In this document: in pieces, positions 17,465 through 26,379 of the stretch
Layout: each line of letters starts with the position of its first letter
How positions within the stretch are numbered: the first letter of the stretch is position 1
Source: Gordonia pseudamarae
GTDB taxonomy: Bacteria > Actinomycetota > Actinomycetes > Mycobacteriales > Mycobacteriaceae
DNA length: 64,000 nt
NCBI RefSeq assembly: GCF_025273675.1
Contig: NZ_CP045809.1
Location: 186,001-250,000, forward strand
Direction of reading: 5' to 3'
Translations under genes and position numbers: made by a program
The notes under the pieces: model-generated
Database searches by the model: none
What the model saw: only the letters and a program-made list of their open reading frames with translations
Told to the model about the DNA's origin: nothing

Positions 17465-20164
17465 ATGGATATCGCGGCAGCCGGTAGTAGTAGCGGTGTC
17501 GCGCCGTCTCCGGCGGCGCAGTTGACCTACACCAGTTTCGACGACGGTTCCGGGCCCGGTGGATGGCAGATCAAACAGGTTGTGGGACAACTGCATCAAG
17601 CCGAGCAGGATGTGCTGATCAAGCGCATCCCGACGGTCTTCGATCTCGAACCGAGGCTGCCGCAATTCCCCACCCAGAATCAGATCGACTCGCGCCCAGG
17701 ACGATTGAGCTACCAGATGCTCGACGGGTCGGGTGCCTACTGGCACACCGTAGATGCCGGGCGCGACGCGTCGGGACGTCCGGGCAATGTGTTCGCACAT
17801 GTGGCCGTCGACCGGCGGCCGGTCGCTGCCCGCGCGGACCGGCCCATCGTCCGCTGGCGTTCGGCGGACTGGCTCATCCCCTACGGTCCGGTGAACGTCG
17901 CGGCGGCGACCATCGACGGGCAGGGGTTACCCCGGCCCAATCCGGAGATCAACCTGGTGTCGGCGGTTCAGTTCCTGCTCGGGCAGGCCATCGATCGGCA
18001 GGGGGTGTTCCGGGTGCTGCTCGACGCGGTTGCCCGCGCCCTCGCCGGTGGGCCGTCGGTGGTGCTGTTGACCGCCGACCCCGGTAGCCCGCAATCGGGC
18101 AGCCCGGGACAGAGCACCGCGGCCCGGTGGATCGCCGCGGTGAGTTTCTTTCTGCCGCTTTCGGTCGCACAACGATTCTCGTGGGCCACCCACGACGGAC
18201 TCGAGTACGCCGAGGCCGACATCGGCCGGGGCGTGCATCTGATAGCGATGCCCAGGACCGCCGACCCCGAACCCGGACGTCCCACCGGTGCCGTCGTCAT
18301 CGACGAGGCCGAGGTGCCCGACCTCGGTGATCTGGGCTCCACGCACGGGGTCGCCCGTGGCGAGGTGCCGGTCGGGTTGCTCTCGGTGCTCGCCGAGGGT
18401 GTGCTCGCCGACGAGCACATCGCGATCAGCGTGCTCACCCGCTGTGAGGAGGTGGCCGAGGAGTTCGCCGATGGCACGTTGACCCCGTTGTGGCCGTTGG
18501 CGATCGCAGTCGAAGAGGTTCCGGATCTGGCCGAGTTCCATGCCGATGCGCTCAGGGCGATCGCGGAGGACGCCCCCGATGGTGTGAACCGGGTGCCGTG
18601 GGCCGCCCGGCGTGTTGCCACAGCCCGAGAGGCCAACCCTCGCACCGCCGATCAGCTGCTGGCCGAGTTCGTGCAGGCCCATGAGCACGGCGGACCGGTC
18701 GATGCGCGCGGTATCCGGTTCTTGGCGGCCGTGATCGCCGACCCACGATGGGTTGTGACGGGACCGGTGGAGTCGGTGCCGTCGGTGCGGGTGGTGGACC
18801 TGACCGTGTTGCGTCCGGACCTCGACGAACGTATTGCCGCACTCGCCGGTCGCCGTGGCGGGGAGGACTCGGCCGGACTGTTGACGGAGGGACTGCGGCT
18901 GGCCGAGGTCATCGACCGGGTGGCCCTGCGCGGCGACGAGTTCGACCGGATCAGCAATGAACTGGTCGGCGCGCTGGACGTGAGCGGACTGGGCGAGTTC
19001 TTCTGGGAACCGCAACAGAACTGGCCGGTCGGCTTAGCACCGACGTTGATCGGCCCGGACGTGCGCGCCGGGTATGTGCGTCCGCTCCTGGCCCGGTATC
19101 GCGCCGATGGCCTGTGGGCGATCCCGGCCGCCCACTGGATGTGGGTGTTCGCCGATTCCCGTACGGAGCCGGGCATTCCGGTGCCCGCCAATCCCACCCG
19201 CGCCGACTCCTATCTGTATCCGCTTGCGGTGGCCCAGGTTCTGGGCGATCCGCTCACCGTGCGCACCGACCGCGCCACGCGACGGGAATGGGCCACCGAC
19301 GCGGTGAACTCGGCGATCGCCTCGGAGCACTACAGCGACGCCGAATGCCGGGGGCTCGTCGCCGCGATCATCGAACTCGAATGCCCCGATGTCGAGGACC
19401 TGCGCAACTGGTCGAGTAGCGAACCCGAACGCACGGGCCCGGCGTTGTTGCGTACCCCCGTGTTCACCGGGCCGGTCGATCAGCGGCTGTTCGACCAGGT
19501 GATCACCGCCGAGCGCGATCCGGGCCGGGAACCGGAGGGCACCGACGCGACGGTCGCCGCCGCCGTGCTGCGCCGTTGGCGCGCCGATCCGAACCGGGCC
19601 CCGCTGACCCGTGAGCAACTGCTCGGTGCGGTTCGCCTGTGTGTCGCCGACGACGTGGTGTCGATGCGTGCGTGCGCTCCCGACCTGACACAGACGATCT
19701 GCGCGGGCTACGTCGTCGGGCAACTCGCGGGCGAGGCGTGGGCACCGCCGGCCGGGGTGGCGCCCACACCGATGTCGACGGCGCTGAGCCCGATCCGCAA
19801 GCCGGTGTACCAACTGCTCAAATATCTGAGTCAGACCGGTGTCATCGACACGAACTGGTTGGTGGCGCAATCATTTCTGCGGTTCGTCGACGGACGGCCG
19901 CCCGTCCGCACTCTCATGGACATCGCCGATCCCGCCTGGGTCGACCGTATCCTTGAGAGGCTGATCGCCGACGGATATCCGGTGGCCGACTCGGAGAGCG
20001 CGCTGCGCGATACGGCGTGGCCCGTCGTGGCCCGCGGCGATGCGGCGCGGGCCGAGGCGTTTTTCGATGAGTACCGGAACGCGGCGAAGGACTGGCTCAA
20101 GGAGTTCGGTCACCAGGCGCGTGATCGTGGGTTGTCGCCCCGAAGCGGAAAGGATATACGCTGA
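17465..20164 (+). CDS. GAP1-like GTPase-associated protein
   Basis: An 899-residue protein. Its N-terminus (LTYTSFDDGSGPGGWQIKQV, about residues 19-38, then GRPGNVFAHVAVDRRP near residue 105) matches the N-terminal domain of the GTPase-associated protein 1 (GAP1) family, described computationally as a regular partner of P-loop GTPases in NTP-dependent conflict systems. The remainder is long and helical, as in GAP1 middle and C-terminal regions. ATG 17465 is chosen because GGGGAT lies 8 bases upstream; a GTG three bases earlier is possible. The GTPase is encoded two genes downstream. Its likely role is to control or sense the state of that GTPase. Confidence 0.75.
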   Translation: MDIAAAGSSSGVAPSPAAQLTYTSFDDGSGPGGWQIKQVVGQLHQAEQDVLIKRIPTVFDLEPRLPQFPTQNQIDSRPGRLSYQMLDGSGAYWHTVDAGRDASGRPGNVFAHVAVDRRPVAARADRPIVRWRSADWLIPYGPVNVAAATIDGQGLPRPNPEINLVSAVQFLLGQAIDRQGVFRVLLDAVARALAGGPSVVLLTADPGSPQSGSPGQSTAARWIAAVSFFLPLSVAQRFSWATHDGLEYAEADIGRGVHLIAMPRTADPEPGRPTGAVVIDEAEVPDLGDLGSTHGVARGEVPVGLLSVLAEGVLADEHIAISVLTRCEEVAEEFADGTLTPLWPLAIAVEEVPDLAEFHADALRAIAEDAPDGVNRVPWAARRVATAREANPRTADQLLAEFVQAHEHGGPVDARGIRFLAAVIADPRWVVTGPVESVPSVRVVDLTVLRPDLDERIAALAGRRGGEDSAGLLTEGLRLAEVIDRVALRGDEFDRISNELVGALDVSGLGEFFWEPQQNWPVGLAPTLIGPDVRAGYVRPLLARYRADGLWAIPAAHWMWVFADSRTEPGIPVPANPTRADSYLYPLAVAQVLGDPLTVRTDRATRREWATDAVNSAIASEHYSDAECRGLVAAIIELECPDVEDLRNWSSSEPERTGPALLRTPVFTGPVDQRLFDQVITAERDPGREPEGTDATVAAAVLRRWRADPNRAPLTREQLLGAVRLCVADDVVSMRACAPDLTQTICAGYVVGQLAGEAWAPPAGVAPTPMSTALSPIRKPVYQLLKYLSQTGVIDTNWLVAQSFLRFVDGRPPVRTLMDIADPAWVDRILERLIADGYPVADSESALRDTAWPVVARGDAARAEAFFDEYRNAAKDWLKEFGHQARDRGLSPRSGKDIR

Positions 20165-21213
20165 TGGCCACTTTTGTTCTGGACGGCAAGGCGTCGGCGG
20201 AGTTGCCGCGCAGGCCGATCGCCGTGGCGCTGACCGTGGGCGGTGCCGTGGGCCCGGGTGCCCGGCTGCTGGCGCGGGCACGGGACGGGCGGGAGGTCCG
20301 GGTTGTCCAGCACACCGGGAGTCTGCTGATCCTGCCGCGGGTCGACGTGGAGGTCGTGGTCGCCGCTGTGCCCGACGGCGGCCGGGACAGGTTCGATCAG
20401 GGCACGGTGCTGCACGTGACCCTGGGTCCGGACGACTCCGGTGACATCGGCGCCGATGTGATCCAGCTGGCCCCGCGCGATGTGTCCGGACTGAGTTTCC
20501 TCGAACTGGCCACCCTGGCGCCGCAGGATCAGCATCTGGGTGAGGGCGCCTCGGTGCGGGTGACCACGAGGCTCGCCATACCGGACGCCCCGCTGCCGCC
20601 GGTCGCCGCGCAGGCGCGAGTGGCCTGCCGTGGGGTGCTGCACGCCGACCAGATCGATGAGGCGCACCGGGTCACGATGGGCTGCGTCGTCGACACGTCG
20701 GTGTCGATGGCGCCGTTGTTCGCCTCCGGGATGGTGGCCGCTGCCGCCGACATCGTGGCCGGGATGGCGGCGGTGCTCTCGACCGGGGAGCCGATCACGC
20801 TCACTGTTCCGGGTCCGGCGACAGCCGGGCAGCAGTCGTTCGCCGGTGACGCCCTCGGCGGTCATCTCGGCGCGGTCCCGGCGCCGGGCCTGGGATTTTC
20901 GGTAGACGTCAATGCGGCGATCACCCGGCCCGGCGGACGGTCGCTGACGGTGGTGCTCACCGACGGCGCCGGAGTGGTCGATACGGTGAAAGGTGTTTTG
21001 GCCTTGGTGCTTTCGGACTGTTCGTCGGCCACCGACGGACCCGGATTCGCGGGTTCCCGCTGTCCGCTGCCGCCGCCGGGCGTCGACGGCCGGGAGTTTC
21101 TCGCCGGGCAACCGCAGTTGGTCTCGCGGGTGGTGGGGGAGTTGCTCGCGGCGGCGGGCCTCGCGGCATCGAGCAGTGTGGCATCGAGCAGTGTGGCGAG
21201 GGACATCCGATGA
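20164..21213 (+). CDS. vWA-domain protein (cytoplasmic)
   Basis: A 349-residue protein with a beta-rich N-terminal half that could be a divergent TerD-like or ubiquitin-sized domain (I could not decide) and a vWA domain in the C-terminal half. The metal-site motif is CVVDTSVSMAPL (about residues 173-184), followed by a Thr-containing loop and VVLTDGAG. It has no signal sequence, unlike the first vWA protein of the locus, so it belongs to the cytoplasmic part of the complex. It overlaps the GAP1-like stop by one base (TGATG) and the GTPase start by four (ATGA). Two identical 15-base repeats near 21167-21196 (GCATCGAGCAGTGTG) lengthen its C-terminus. Confidence 0.72.
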   Translation: MATFVLDGKASAELPRRPIAVALTVGGAVGPGARLLARARDGREVRVVQHTGSLLILPRVDVEVVVAAVPDGGRDRFDQGTVLHVTLGPDDSGDIGADVIQLAPRDVSGLSFLELATLAPQDQHLGEGASVRVTTRLAIPDAPLPPVAAQARVACRGVLHADQIDEAHRVTMGCVVDTSVSMAPLFASGMVAAAADIVAGMAAVLSTGEPITLTVPGPATAGQQSFAGDALGGHLGAVPAPGLGFSVDVNAAITRPGGRSLTVVLTDGAGVVDTVKGVLALVLSDCSSATDGPGFAGSRCPLPPPGVDGREFLAGQPQLVSRVVGELLAAAGLAASSSVASSSVARDIR

Positions 21214-22376
21214 TCAAATGTCCCCGATGTTTTCACGATCTTCCCGAGGACGATTTCGCCTGGACCGACACCGGGGCGAGCGAAGCGACGGGGGATTCCA
21301 CCGACAACCGGATCGAACTCGATCCGGTTGCCTCCCGGTACGCGGGCGGCGATGTGCACGGCCGCCCGGTGCGGTCGGTGCGTCGTCCGGCGGGCGCCGA
21401 CCACACCTGGACGCCGATACCCTCGGAGGCCAACGGGATCGAGGTGTGCCCGATCTGCCACTACGAACTTCCGCCGCACTGGCGGTCGGGCGAGGCCACC
21501 TGCATCGCGATGGCCGGCGCCCGCTACACCGGCAAGACCGTGTATATCGCGGTTCTGATCAAGCAGCTCAAGAAGTTCCTCGCCCATTCCGAGGCCGAGA
21601 TCACCGCCGCCGACGCGGTCACCGAACGCACGTACGCAGCCACCTACGAGCGGCCGCTGTTCGAGCAGCGGGGCATCGCCGCGGCCACTCCGGCGGCCGC
21701 CGTCGCCGCCCATCAGCCGCCGCTGATCTTCGCCATGGGTTTCTGGGGCGACCGGCAGCGGTACCTGGTGATCCGCGACGTCGCCGGCGAGGATCTGGAG
21801 AACGCCGACACCGGGGGACCGTCGTGGGAGTTCTTCGGGCTCGCGCACGCGGTGTTGTTCCTCTTCGACCCGCTGCGGGTGCGGGACGTCTCCGATCAGC
21901 TGCTCGACCTGGTGCCGCCGACCACTCTGATCGGCGGCGATCCGGGTGATGTGTTGCGCAAGGTGATGGCCCTGATCGGGGCCGGCAACCCGAAGATCGG
22001 CCTGGTGCTGTCCAAATTCGACGCACTGCAAGCCCTGTCGAGGGTCGAGCAGAGCTCGTGGGGGCGGGTGATGGCCAATCCAGGGGCGGCCTTCAACCGC
22101 GACCCTGGTCTGATCGGTACCGAGTATGACGAGGATGACGGCATCCTCCTGCACGCCGAGGTGGTGAGCCTGCTGCAGCGGCTGCATGCCGGACCGATGT
22201 TGCGGACACTGCGTAATCCGGTCACCGGCCAGTACTACGAGAACAGGTTTTTCGCGGTCTCGGCACTCGGGATGCCGCCGGTGGGCGAAAAACTCCACCG
22301 CAGTGGGATCTCGCCGTTCCGCTGTCTGGACCCGATCGGATGGGTACTGGCCGACGGCGGCGTGTCCAGATCGTGA
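21210..22376 (+). CDS. Zinc-ribbon P-loop GTPase (double-GTPase/TRAFAC type)
   Basis: A 388-residue protein that opens with a zinc ribbon (CPRCFHDLP at residues 4-12 and CPICHYELP near residue 83). The GTPase domain follows: P-loop GARYTGKT (about residues 104-111), DxxG motif as RDVAGED (about 188-194) and base-recognition motif as LSKFDAL (about 265-271). This matches GTPases coupled to GAP1 proteins and vWA proteins in predicted conflict systems. GTP binding and hydrolysis are therefore expected; effector function is unknown. It is coupled by ATGA overlap to the vWA gene, and a TerD gene follows 37 bases later. Confidence 0.8.
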   Translation: MIKCPRCFHDLPEDDFAWTDTGASEATGDSTDNRIELDPVASRYAGGDVHGRPVRSVRRPAGADHTWTPIPSEANGIEVCPICHYELPPHWRSGEATCIAMAGARYTGKTVYIAVLIKQLKKFLAHSEAEITAADAVTERTYAATYERPLFEQRGIAAATPAAAVAAHQPPLIFAMGFWGDRQRYLVIRDVAGEDLENADTGGPSWEFFGLAHAVLFLFDPLRVRDVSDQLLDLVPPTTLIGGDPGDVLRKVMALIGAGNPKIGLVLSKFDALQALSRVEQSSWGRVMANPGAAFNRDPGLIGTEYDEDDGILLHAEVVSLLQRLHAGPMLRTLRNPVTGQYYENRFFAVSALGMPPVGEKLHRSGISPFRCLDPIGWVLADGGVSRS

Positions 22377-22413
22377 ACCGGGCAGGCACACACATGACGG
22401 GGGAGAGGGCAGC

Positions 22414-22929
22414 ATGGCGATAGACATGAGCAGGGACCGGGGCGGCCCGGCACCGGACCGGGTCACCGTCACCGTGGAGGTCGACCCGGTCGGTTCGCTC
22501 GGCTACGAGGTGGACCTGTCCGGCTACGCGCTGGACCGGACGGGAAAGGTCATCTCCGACAAGCACTTCGTCTACTTCAACAACGCCGCCACACCCGACG
22601 GGACCATCAGCTTGGACAAGCAGGGACCGGAGCAGACCTTGGTGATCGACCTGGCCACGCTCGACGTGGAGGTCGCGCAGGTCGCGGTCGCGGTCACCGT
22701 CTACGGCGCCGAGGTGGGCTTCGGCCGGATCCCGGGAGCGAGGATCACCCTGCGCCGCAACGATGCCGTCTTCGCCGACTACAACCTGAACTCGGGTGTG
22801 CCCGACGCCCGGTCGGTGGTGTACGGGCGCCTGGTCCGGGAATCTGCCGCCTGGAAGTTCTGGGCCGAAGGCACCGCCTATCCGGACCTGGCGGCGACCG
22901 TCGCGAGCTTCGGCGTCACCACCGGCTGA
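22414..22929 (+). CDS. TerD-family protein (divergent)
   Basis: A 171-residue TerD-family beta-sandwich protein: YEVDLSGYALDRTGKVISD, KHFVYFNNAATPDGTI, VAVTVYGAEVGFGRIPGARI and a C-terminal WKFWAEGTAYPDLAATV. TerD proteins bind calcium and are linked to tellurite, phage and oxidative stress. The usual acidic GDGDDE loop is not present here (DGTISLDKQGPEQ instead), so calcium binding may be weaker than in the second TerD at 24298. ATG 22414 is preceded by GGGAGAGGGC. It is the last gene of the plus-strand row and is followed by a perfect terminator hairpin. Confidence 0.88.
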   Translation: MAIDMSRDRGGPAPDRVTVTVEVDPVGSLGYEVDLSGYALDRTGKVISDKHFVYFNNAATPDGTISLDKQGPEQTLVIDLATLDVEVAQVAVAVTVYGAEVGFGRIPGARITLRRNDAVFADYNLNSGVPDARSVVYGRLVRESAAWKFWAEGTAYPDLAATVASFGVTTG

Positions 22930-22951
22930 CCGAACATTCTGTCCCCGAAAC

Positions 22952-22987
22952 ACACATCCCGCCCGGAAGAATCCGGGCGGGATGTGT
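22952..22987. terminator. Perfect 16-bp bidirectional hairpin terminator
   Basis: The arms ACACATCCCGCCCGGA (22952-22967) and its exact complement (22972-22987) flank an AGAA loop. It sits between the ends of the convergent TerD gene (22929) and DUF475 gene (23003), so it would serve both. No long T-run follows, as is common in actinobacteria. Confidence 0.85.
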
Positions 22988-23002
22988 CGGGAGCGGACGC
23001 CG

Positions 23003-24127
23003 TCAGACCGAGGCCAATTCCTTGGCCTGCTCGTTGCGGCGGCGGATGACGCTTGAGATGAGCGCCGCGCCGATGAGCACCACGCCGACGAGGCCGGTGA
23101 CGACCTCGGGCACGTGGGTACCGATGGAGTACAGCAGGATCAGCGCGAGTGCGCCGATCGCCCAGTGCGCACCGTGCTCGAGGTACACGTACTCCGACAG
23201 GGTGCCCTGGCGGACCAGGTACACCGTCAGCGAACGCACGAACATGGCGCCGATCAGGCCGAGACCCAGCGCGATGATGATCGGGTCGGCGGTGATCGCG
23301 AACGCGCCGATCACGCCGTCGAACGAGAACGACGCATCGAGCACCTCAAGGTAGAGGAACAGGAAGAAGCCGGCCTTACCGGTGGCCTTGGCCAGTTCGC
23401 TCGGGCCCTTGCGGCTGTTGCCGGCGACGTTCTCTGCCGTGGACGATTCCGCGGTGGATGCCTCCTCTGCGTCCTCGTCCTCCTCGAACTGCTCGGTGTG
23501 GAACAGTTCGCCGAGCCCGTTGACCGCGATGTAGGTGATCATGCCGAGGGCACCGGCCACCATGACAGTGGCCCGCTTGTCGTCGGGGGCGATGAATTCG
23601 GCCGTGATGAGCAGCAGACCGATGGCCAGGACGACCTCGAGTGCTTCGAGTTTGCCGATCTTCTCCAGTGGACGTTCGATCCACGTGAGCCAGGTCAGCT
23701 CCTTCTCCTCCAGCACGAAGCCGAGGAAGAGCATCAGCAGGAACATGCCGCCGAACGCCGCGATCTGCGGGTGGGCGTCGGTGATGATCGATTCGTAGGT
23801 TTCGCCCTGGGCCGGTGGGTTGAGCGCGAGGTCGAGGGCGTCGACCGGGTTCAGGCCCGCGGTGAGCCACACGATGGCCAGCGGGAACACCAGGCGCATA
23901 CCGAAAACGGCGATGAGCACACCGATGGTGAGGAAGATCTTCTGCCAGAACTCACTCATCCGGCGCAGGACGGTGGCGTTGATGACGGCGTTGTCGAAGG
24001 ACAGGCTGACCTCGAGAATACCGAGGATCAGGGTGAGGAAGAGGGCCTCGGGCCCGCCATAGAGGAACGCGACGATCAGCGAGATGATCGTGATGGCGAA
24101 CGAGAGTCCGAAGATGCGAAGTAGCAC
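23003..24127 (-). CDS. DUF475/TerC-like integral membrane protein
   Basis: A 374-residue multi-pass membrane protein (about eight to nine helices). It has the two matching acidic motifs characteristic of the TerC superfamily: GILEVSLSFDNAVINA (about residues 37-52) and LYLEVLDASFSFDGVIGAFA (about 248-267). The paired Glu/Asp-in-membrane motif suggests metal-ion transport or binding. A charged, disordered loop of about 35 residues (EDEDAEEASTAESSTAE) separates the two halves. The start is a GTG (24127). It converges on the plus-strand Ter row and shares its terminator; physical proximity to two TerD genes fits a membrane metal component of the Ter response. Confidence 0.85.
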   Translation of the reverse strand: MLLRIFGLSFAITIISLIVAFLYGGPEALFLTLILGILEVSLSFDNAVINATVLRRMSEFWQKIFLTIGVLIAVFGMRLVFPLAIVWLTAGLNPVDALDLALNPPAQGETYESIITDAHPQIAAFGGMFLLMLFLGFVLEEKELTWLTWIERPLEKIGKLEALEVVLAIGLLLITAEFIAPDDKRATVMVAGALGMITYIAVNGLGELFHTEQFEEDEDAEEASTAESSTAENVAGNSRKGPSELAKATGKAGFFLFLYLEVLDASFSFDGVIGAFAITADPIIIALGLGLIGAMFVRSLTVYLVRQGTLSEYVYLEHGAHWAIGALALILLYSIGTHVPEVVTGLVGVVLIGAALISSVIRRRNEQAKELASV

Positions 24128-24246
24128 GAGAGTTCGCGGGGCCTTTCATGCGGGCAATAGGTTGCGCGGACGATGCGGTGATCGTCCGGGGCACTACGGA
24201 GTCGGGGTCCGGGAGGTCGGGGTCCGGCGCAAGGATAACCCGCAAA

Positions 24247-24285
24247 ACGTGCTCGGGCCCGGCATGGTGCCGGTCCCGAGCACGT
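24247..24285 (-). terminator. Terminator hairpin of the minus-strand terD
   Basis: The outer arms ACGTGCTCGGG (24247-24257) and CCCGAGCACGT (24275-24285) pair perfectly, with an inner six-base stem at 24259-24264 and 24268-24273. On the minus strand the stem is followed by TTTT, as expected for intrinsic termination after the TerD stop at 24298. The remaining 24128-24246 holds only a short direct repeat (GTCGGGGTCCGG) and no gene. Confidence 0.8.
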
Positions 24286-24297
24286 GAGGTGCGCTGG

Positions 24298-24873
24298 TCA
24301 GACGTTGACGCCGAAGTCTTGCGCGATACCGCGCAGACCCGAGGCATAGCCCTGGCCGACCGCGCGGAACTTCCAGTCGGCGCCGTGCCGGTACAGCTCA
24401 CCGAAGACCATCGCGGTCTCGGTGGAGGCGTCCTCGGTCAGGTCGTAGCGGGCGATCTCCTGGCCGTTGGCCTGGTTGAGCACGCGGATGTAGGCGTTGC
24501 GGACCTGGCCGAACGACTGTGCGCGGGTCTCCGCGTCGTAGATGGAGACGGGGAAGACGATCGAGTCGATGGTCGGGGGGGTGCCCGCCAGGTCGACGTT
24601 GATCACCTCGTCGTCGCCGTCGCCGCTGCCGGTCAGGTTGTCGCCCAGGTGCTCGATCGAGCCCTCGGGCGAACGGAGGTTGTTGAAGAACACGAAGTGC
24701 TGATCGGACAGCGTCTTCTTGTCCGGTCCCAGCGCGATGGCGCTGGCGTCGAGGTCGAAGTCGGCGCCGGTGGTGGTCCGGACATCCCAGCCGAGGCCGA
24801 CCGAGACCGCGGTGAGGCCGGGGGCCTCCTTGCTCAGCGAGACATTTCCGCCCTTGCTCAGGCTCACGCCCAT
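24298..24873 (-). CDS. terD: TerD-family calcium-binding stress protein
   Basis: A 191-residue canonical TerD: MGVSLSKGGNVSLSK at the N-terminus, LGWDVRTTTGADFDLDASA, FFNNLRSPEGSIEHLGDNLT, acidic loop GSGDGDDEVINVDL and C-terminal WKFRAVGQGYASGLRGIA. The Asp-rich loops are the known calcium sites of the family. The start is set by family alignment and by AGGAAGGG upstream of the ATG at 24873; the longer frame upstream runs through the repeat-containing promoter. It is monocistronic with its own terminator. The family acts in tellurite and general envelope or oxidative stress; the exact biochemical role is unknown. Confidence 0.92.
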   Translation of the reverse strand: MGVSLSKGGNVSLSKEAPGLTAVSVGLGWDVRTTTGADFDLDASAIALGPDKKTLSDQHFVFFNNLRSPEGSIEHLGDNLTGSGDGDDEVINVDLAGTPPTIDSIVFPVSIYDAETRAQSFGQVRNAYIRVLNQANGQEIARYDLTEDASTETAMVFGELYRHGADWKFRAVGQGYASGLRGIAQDFGVNV

Positions 24874-24901
24874 TGTGAAAACCCTTCCTGTGGTCAGTGT
24901 G

Positions 24902-24939
24902 CCGACGGTGAGGTGTACCGACGGTGAGGTGTACCGACG
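24902..24939 (+). repeat. 16-bp tandem repeat upstream of terD
   Basis: CCGACGGTGAGGTGTA is present twice (24902-24917, 24918-24933) and a third copy is begun (24934-24939). It lies 29 bases upstream of the terD start, so it falls in or next to the minus-strand leader or promoter and could alter expression if its copy number changes. Confidence 0.85.
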
Positions 24940-25113
24940 TCTGTCGTGTCGACATACAACAGACACCACTCTATGCGAACACGGAAAAACCGAACATCGT
25001 CGAAGCAGATGATACGCGGGGCGGCTGCCGGTTCCGTGTAACAATTCTCGCGCTGTCGACGGTACAGATATCGGTGCCACGACGGTATGGAGAACAACGG
25101 GAGCAGGTAATCG

Positions 25114-26379
25114 ATGCCATCAGGTATGCCGACCGCGGGATGGTTCGCCGATCCGGCGGGCACTGGGCGAATGCGCTGGTGGGACGGGACCGCATGGTCC
25201 GACCGCTATGCCGACGCCGACGGCCTGCCACCGTTCACGCCGCCGCCGGACCCGACCGGGTCACCGGGCGCGCCCCGCCGCCGGCCTCGTCGATGGCTGT
25301 GGCCGGCAGGTGTCGGTGCGCTGATCGTCGGGTTGCTCGTCGTCGTGGGGCTTGTCGGCTCACCGGATGACGATGAGGTCGACACCGCTGCCGTCACCGC
25401 GTCCACCACCGCCGCGTCCGGCGGTTCGCCATCGACCCCGTCCGGCCCGTCCGTCTCGGACCGCGCCTCGACCACCGAGCCGATGTCGACCACCCGGATG
25501 CTGGGCCGGGAGGCGACGGCGGCGCTGCGTCGGCTCGACGAACTCGATGTGAAGGGGCGCGCGCCCAAGACCGGGTACAGCCGGTCGGAGTTCGGCAGCG
25601 GGTGGTCCGACGATGTCGACGTCGACGGCGGGCACAACGGCTGCGACACCCGCAACGACATGCTCAAGGATCTCGACGAAGTCACCGTCAAATCCGGCAC
25701 CCGCGGCTGCGTCGTCCTGTCGGGGACCCTGCACGACCCGTACACCGGCCGCGATATCGCCTTCGTGCGCGGGGAGGGCACGTCGTCGGCGGTACAGATC
25801 GACCACGTCGTCGCCCTGTCGGATGCCTGGCAGAAGGGAGCGCAGCGGCTCACCGTGGACGAACGCCGCAACCTCGCCAACGATCCGGTCAACCTGCAGC
25901 CCACCGACGGCCCCACCAACTCGCGGAAGGGTGACGGCGACGCGGCGACGTGGCTGCCGCCGAACCGGTCGTATCGGTGCACCTATGTCGCCCGTCAGAT
26001 CGAGGTGAAGGCGAAGTACCGCCTGTGGGTGACGGCGGCGGAGAAGTTGGCGATGCAACGGGTGCTCGCCACCTGCGGTGCCACGACGACCGACTCGACG
26101 GTCTCGCGGAAGCCGACCACCACCGATCGCACCACCACCGTGCCGAAGGATTCGGAGACCACGACGGCAACCCCGAGGCGGGTACTGGAAACCTCGACGG
26201 ACGAGGTGACCGAGGCCCCGACGACGACTGCCGCCCCGACGACAGGGGACGGCGGGGGCAGCGTCCGCTACTCCAGTTGCGCACAGGTCCGGGCGGCGGG
26301 CAAGGCGCCTATTCATGCAGGTGATCCGGGCTATTCACGCACACTGGACCGGGACGGCGACGGTGTCGCGTGTGAATAG
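25114..26379 (+). CDS. Membrane-anchored HNH-type (DUF1524) nuclease with DUF2510 and Excalibur domains
   Basis: A 421-residue protein with a clear domain order: DUF2510 (AGWFADPAGTGRMRWWDG, about residues 8-25), a Pro-rich linker, one transmembrane helix (about 62-82), a Ser/Thr/Pro linker, a DUF1524 nuclease domain with VQIDHVVALSDAWQKGA and NLQPTDGPTNSRKGDGD (about 225-280), a second Thr-rich linker, and a C-terminal Excalibur calcium-binding motif ending LDRDGDGVACE. The His of IDHV and the Asn of the NLQPT stretch are the expected catalytic residues. The nuclease would face outside the cell. ATG 25114 follows GGGAGCAGG; an ATG at 25126 is possible. Probable role is DNA degradation at the envelope; the substrate is inferred. 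Confidence 0.82.
   Translation: MPSGMPTAGWFADPAGTGRMRWWDGTAWSDRYADADGLPPFTPPPDPTGSPGAPRRRPRRWLWPAGVGALIVGLLVVVGLVGSPDDDEVDTAAVTASTTAASGGSPSTPSGPSVSDRASTTEPMSTTRMLGREATAALRRLDELDVKGRAPKTGYSRSEFGSGWSDDVDVDGGHNGCDTRNDMLKDLDEVTVKSGTRGCVVLSGTLHDPYTGRDIAFVRGEGTSSAVQIDHVVALSDAWQKGAQRLTVDERRNLANDPVNLQPTDGPTNSRKGDGDAATWLPPNRSYRCTYVARQIEVKAKYRLWVTAAEKLAMQRVLATCGATTTDSTVSRKPTTTDRTTTVPKDSETTTATPRRVLETSTDEVTEAPTTTAAPTTGDGGGSVRYSSCAQVRAAGKAPIHAGDPGYSRTLDRDGDGVACE

Noticed and set aside
22377..22413. Riboswitch or attenuator before terD
   Set aside because: Only 37 bases lie between the GTPase stop and terD, with a normal ribosome site and no hairpin.
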